In this document: piece after piece, positions 62,638 through 64,000 of the stretch | How positions within the stretch are numbered: position 1 is the stretch's first letter | Layout: the number at the start of each line of letters is the position of its first letter | NCBI RefSeq assembly: GCF_019654955.1 | Contig: NZ_BPEV01000009.1 | Location: forward strand, 1 to 64,000 | Length of the DNA stretch: 64,000 bases | Source: Shewanella sp. KT0246 | GTDB taxonomy: Bacteria > Pseudomonadota > Gammaproteobacteria > Enterobacterales > Shewanellaceae | Reading direction: 5' to 3' | Notes under the pieces: generated by a model | The model's database searches: none | What the model was told of the DNA's origin: nothing | Seen by the model: only the letters and a program-made list of their open reading frames with translations | Translations under genes and position numbers: made by a program

Positions 62638-64000
62638 TTACTTCTTACGGCTATTGATATGGCTCATAGCGCGTTTACGACGACGCTCTTGGCTAATCGT
62701 CAGTTTCTCAGTACGGCCTTGGAACGGGTTCGCACCTTCTTGGAAACGAATTTGAATTGGCGTGCCAATCACTTTTAAAGAACGACGGAAATAGTTCATC
62801 ATGTAGCGCTTGTATGAATCAGGTAACTTACTTACCTGATTACCATGCACAACAACGATTGGTGGATTGTAACCACCAGCATGGGCATATTTAAGCTTAA
62901 CGCGGCGCCCATGAACCAATGGAGGCTGATGATCGTCTTGTGACATTTGCATAATACGAGTCAGCATTGAAGTGCTTACGCGGCGCGTCGCACTGTCATA
63001 TGCTTCTTCAATAGATTCGTATAAATGACCAACACCTGTACCATGCAATGCTGAGATAAAGTGAATGCGGGCAAAATCAATAAAGCCTAGGCGACGATCA
63101 AGTTCGCTTTTAACGCCTTCTTTAAATGACTGGTCTAAACCATCCCATTTGTTCACCGCAATCACGATTGCACGTCCCGCGTTTAATGCAAAGCCTAATA
63201 AACCTAAATCTTGTTCAGAGATACCATCTTGTGCATCGATAACCAGTAAAACAACATTGGCATCTTCAACAGCTTTAAGGGTTTTAATGACCGAGAATTT
63301 CTCGATAGTTTCATGTACTTTACTGCGGCGACGAACACCCGCAGTATCAATCAATACATATTCACGATCTTCGCGCGTCATTGGAATATAAATACTGTCA
63401 CGAGTCGTACCTGGCGCATCATAAACCACCACACGTTCTTCACCTAGAATACGGTTAGTCAGTGTTGATTTACCTACGTTTGGTTTACCGATGATAGCTA
63501 ATTTAATTGGTAAGTTTTGCAGACGCTCTTGTTCTGCTTCCGCTTCTTCTTCGGTGTACTCGCGTACTTCTTCGCCTTCTTCATCGGAATCTTGGCGAGT
63601 AATACCCATTGCTTCAGCATAAGGTGCTAAAGAATATTCAATCATATTGGTCACGCCGCGGCCTTGCGCAGCTGCCATTTGGTAGACTTCACCTAAACCC
63701 AGCGACCAAAACTCAGCACAAGCTGAATCAGCGTCAATACCATCTACTTTGTTGGCAACAACAAAGGTAGTTTTATCACGGCTACGTAAATGCTCTGAAA
63801 TCGCAAGATCAGCAGAAGTTAAGCCAGCACGTGCATCAGTTAAGAATAATACGACATCAGCTTCTTCAATCGCAGCAAGCGACTGTTCAGCCATTTTTGT
63901 TTCGATCCCTTCTTCAGTGCCGTCGATACCACCAGTATCAACCACAATAAATTCGTAACCAGATAAAAACGCACGACCGTATTTACGGTCACGTGTTAAA
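62638..64000 (-). CDS. der: Ribosome-associated GTPase Der (EngA), 5' end cut by the window
   Basis: Double-GTPase needed for 50S assembly. About 453 codons are visible; the frame runs open to the window edge (reading [20 protein letters not shown] before VDTGGIDG), so roughly the first 35-40 residues, including the first P-loop, are missing. Present are first G-domain motifs NKVDG, the acidic linker ([20 protein letters not shown]), the second P-loop [10 protein letters not shown] with DTAGV and NKWD, and the C-terminal KH-like domain ([15 protein letters not shown]). The minus-strand gene ends at a bidirectional terminator. Confidence 0.97.
   Translation of the reverse strand, partial: LTRDRKYGRAFLSGYEFIVVDTGGIDGTEEGIETKMAEQSLAAIEEADVVLFLTDARAGLTSADLAISEHLRSRDKTTFVVANKVDGIDADSACAEFWSLGLGEVYQMAAAQGRGVTNMIEYSLAPYAEAMGITRQDSDEEGEEVREYTEEEAEAEQERLQNLPIKLAIIGKPNVGKSTLTNRILGEERVVVYDAPGTTRDSIYIPMTREDREYVLIDTAGVRRRSKVHETIEKFSVIKTLKAVEDANVVLLVIDAQDGISEQDLGLLGFALNAGRAIVIAVNKWDGLDQSFKEGVKSELDRRLGFIDFARIHFISALHGTGVGHLYESIEEAYDSATRRVSTSMLTRIMQMSQDDHQPPLVHGRRVKLKYAHAGGYNPPIVVVHGNQVSKLPDSYKRYMMNYFRRSLKVIGTPIQIRFQEGANPFQGRTEKLTISQERRRKRAMSHINSRKK

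Overview
The window is a contiguous piece of a gammaproteobacterial chromosome, most likely Shewanella. The housekeeping block cydX-cydB-cydA, purL, mltF, tadA, guaA-guaB, xseA and der, the Sbal_3080-type lipoprotein, the DUF3300, DUF6268 and DUF2947 proteins and the many secreted or lipid-anchored proteins fit that genus. The genus is an inference from gene content and remembered gene order; no database search was run. Coding is dense, base composition is moderately AT-rich, and no rRNA, prophage, integrase or CRISPR array was seen.

Region 1 (1-11.4 kb): a tRNA-Arg(CCU) followed by a 12-gene minus-strand cluster for a pseudaminic-acid-type nonulosonic acid. Reading in the direction of transcription from 11.4 kb: pseB, pseC, pseF, pseG, a formyltransferase-like gene, pseI, a pseudaminic-acid-associated methylase, a PseA/WbpG-type sugar amidotransferase, HisH-like and HisF-like ammonia-supply subunits, a second amidotransferase-like protein whose ATP-binding PP-loop is degenerate, and a DUF4915-like propeller protein. 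Many genes overlap by 4-11 bp, so translation is probably coupled. No PseH acetyltransferase was found; a formyltransferase-like gene sits where it might be expected. The cluster probably decorates flagellin or surface polysaccharide.

Region 2 (12-38.4 kb): envelope and accessory genes. These are a KdgM-like porin, an exported methyltransferase-fold protein, an orphan MSHA-type pilin, ScsB/ScsD thiol-redox proteins, a penicillin-acylase-family lipoprotein, an endonuclease/exonuclease/phosphatase-fold lipoprotein, a GST-HxlR pair, a large U32 protein, an Aer-type energy-taxis receptor, DUF2947 and chalcone-isomerase-like proteins, a DUF6268 outer-membrane protein, a TetR-regulated RND efflux pair with palindromic operators, a Cache chemoreceptor with an FNR-like site, and a DM13 protein. 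A 280-bp MITE-like element lies at 28.3 kb.

Region 3 (38.4-43.8 kb): the cytochrome bd operon cydABX, including the 40-residue CydX, then about 1.8 kb without a standard gene. That stretch holds a 23-codon ORF followed by a strong terminator, and a 564-bp segment bounded by perfect 22-bp inverted repeats.

Region 4 (43.8-64 kb): purine and core genes purL, mltF, tadA, guaA, guaB and xseA. They are followed by a GlyGly-CTERM-like surface protein, a second signal peptidase II, a cytochrome b561, a PepSY/response-regulator/histidine-kinase operon, a DUF3300 protein with a basic repetitive tail, and a der gene cut off by the window end.
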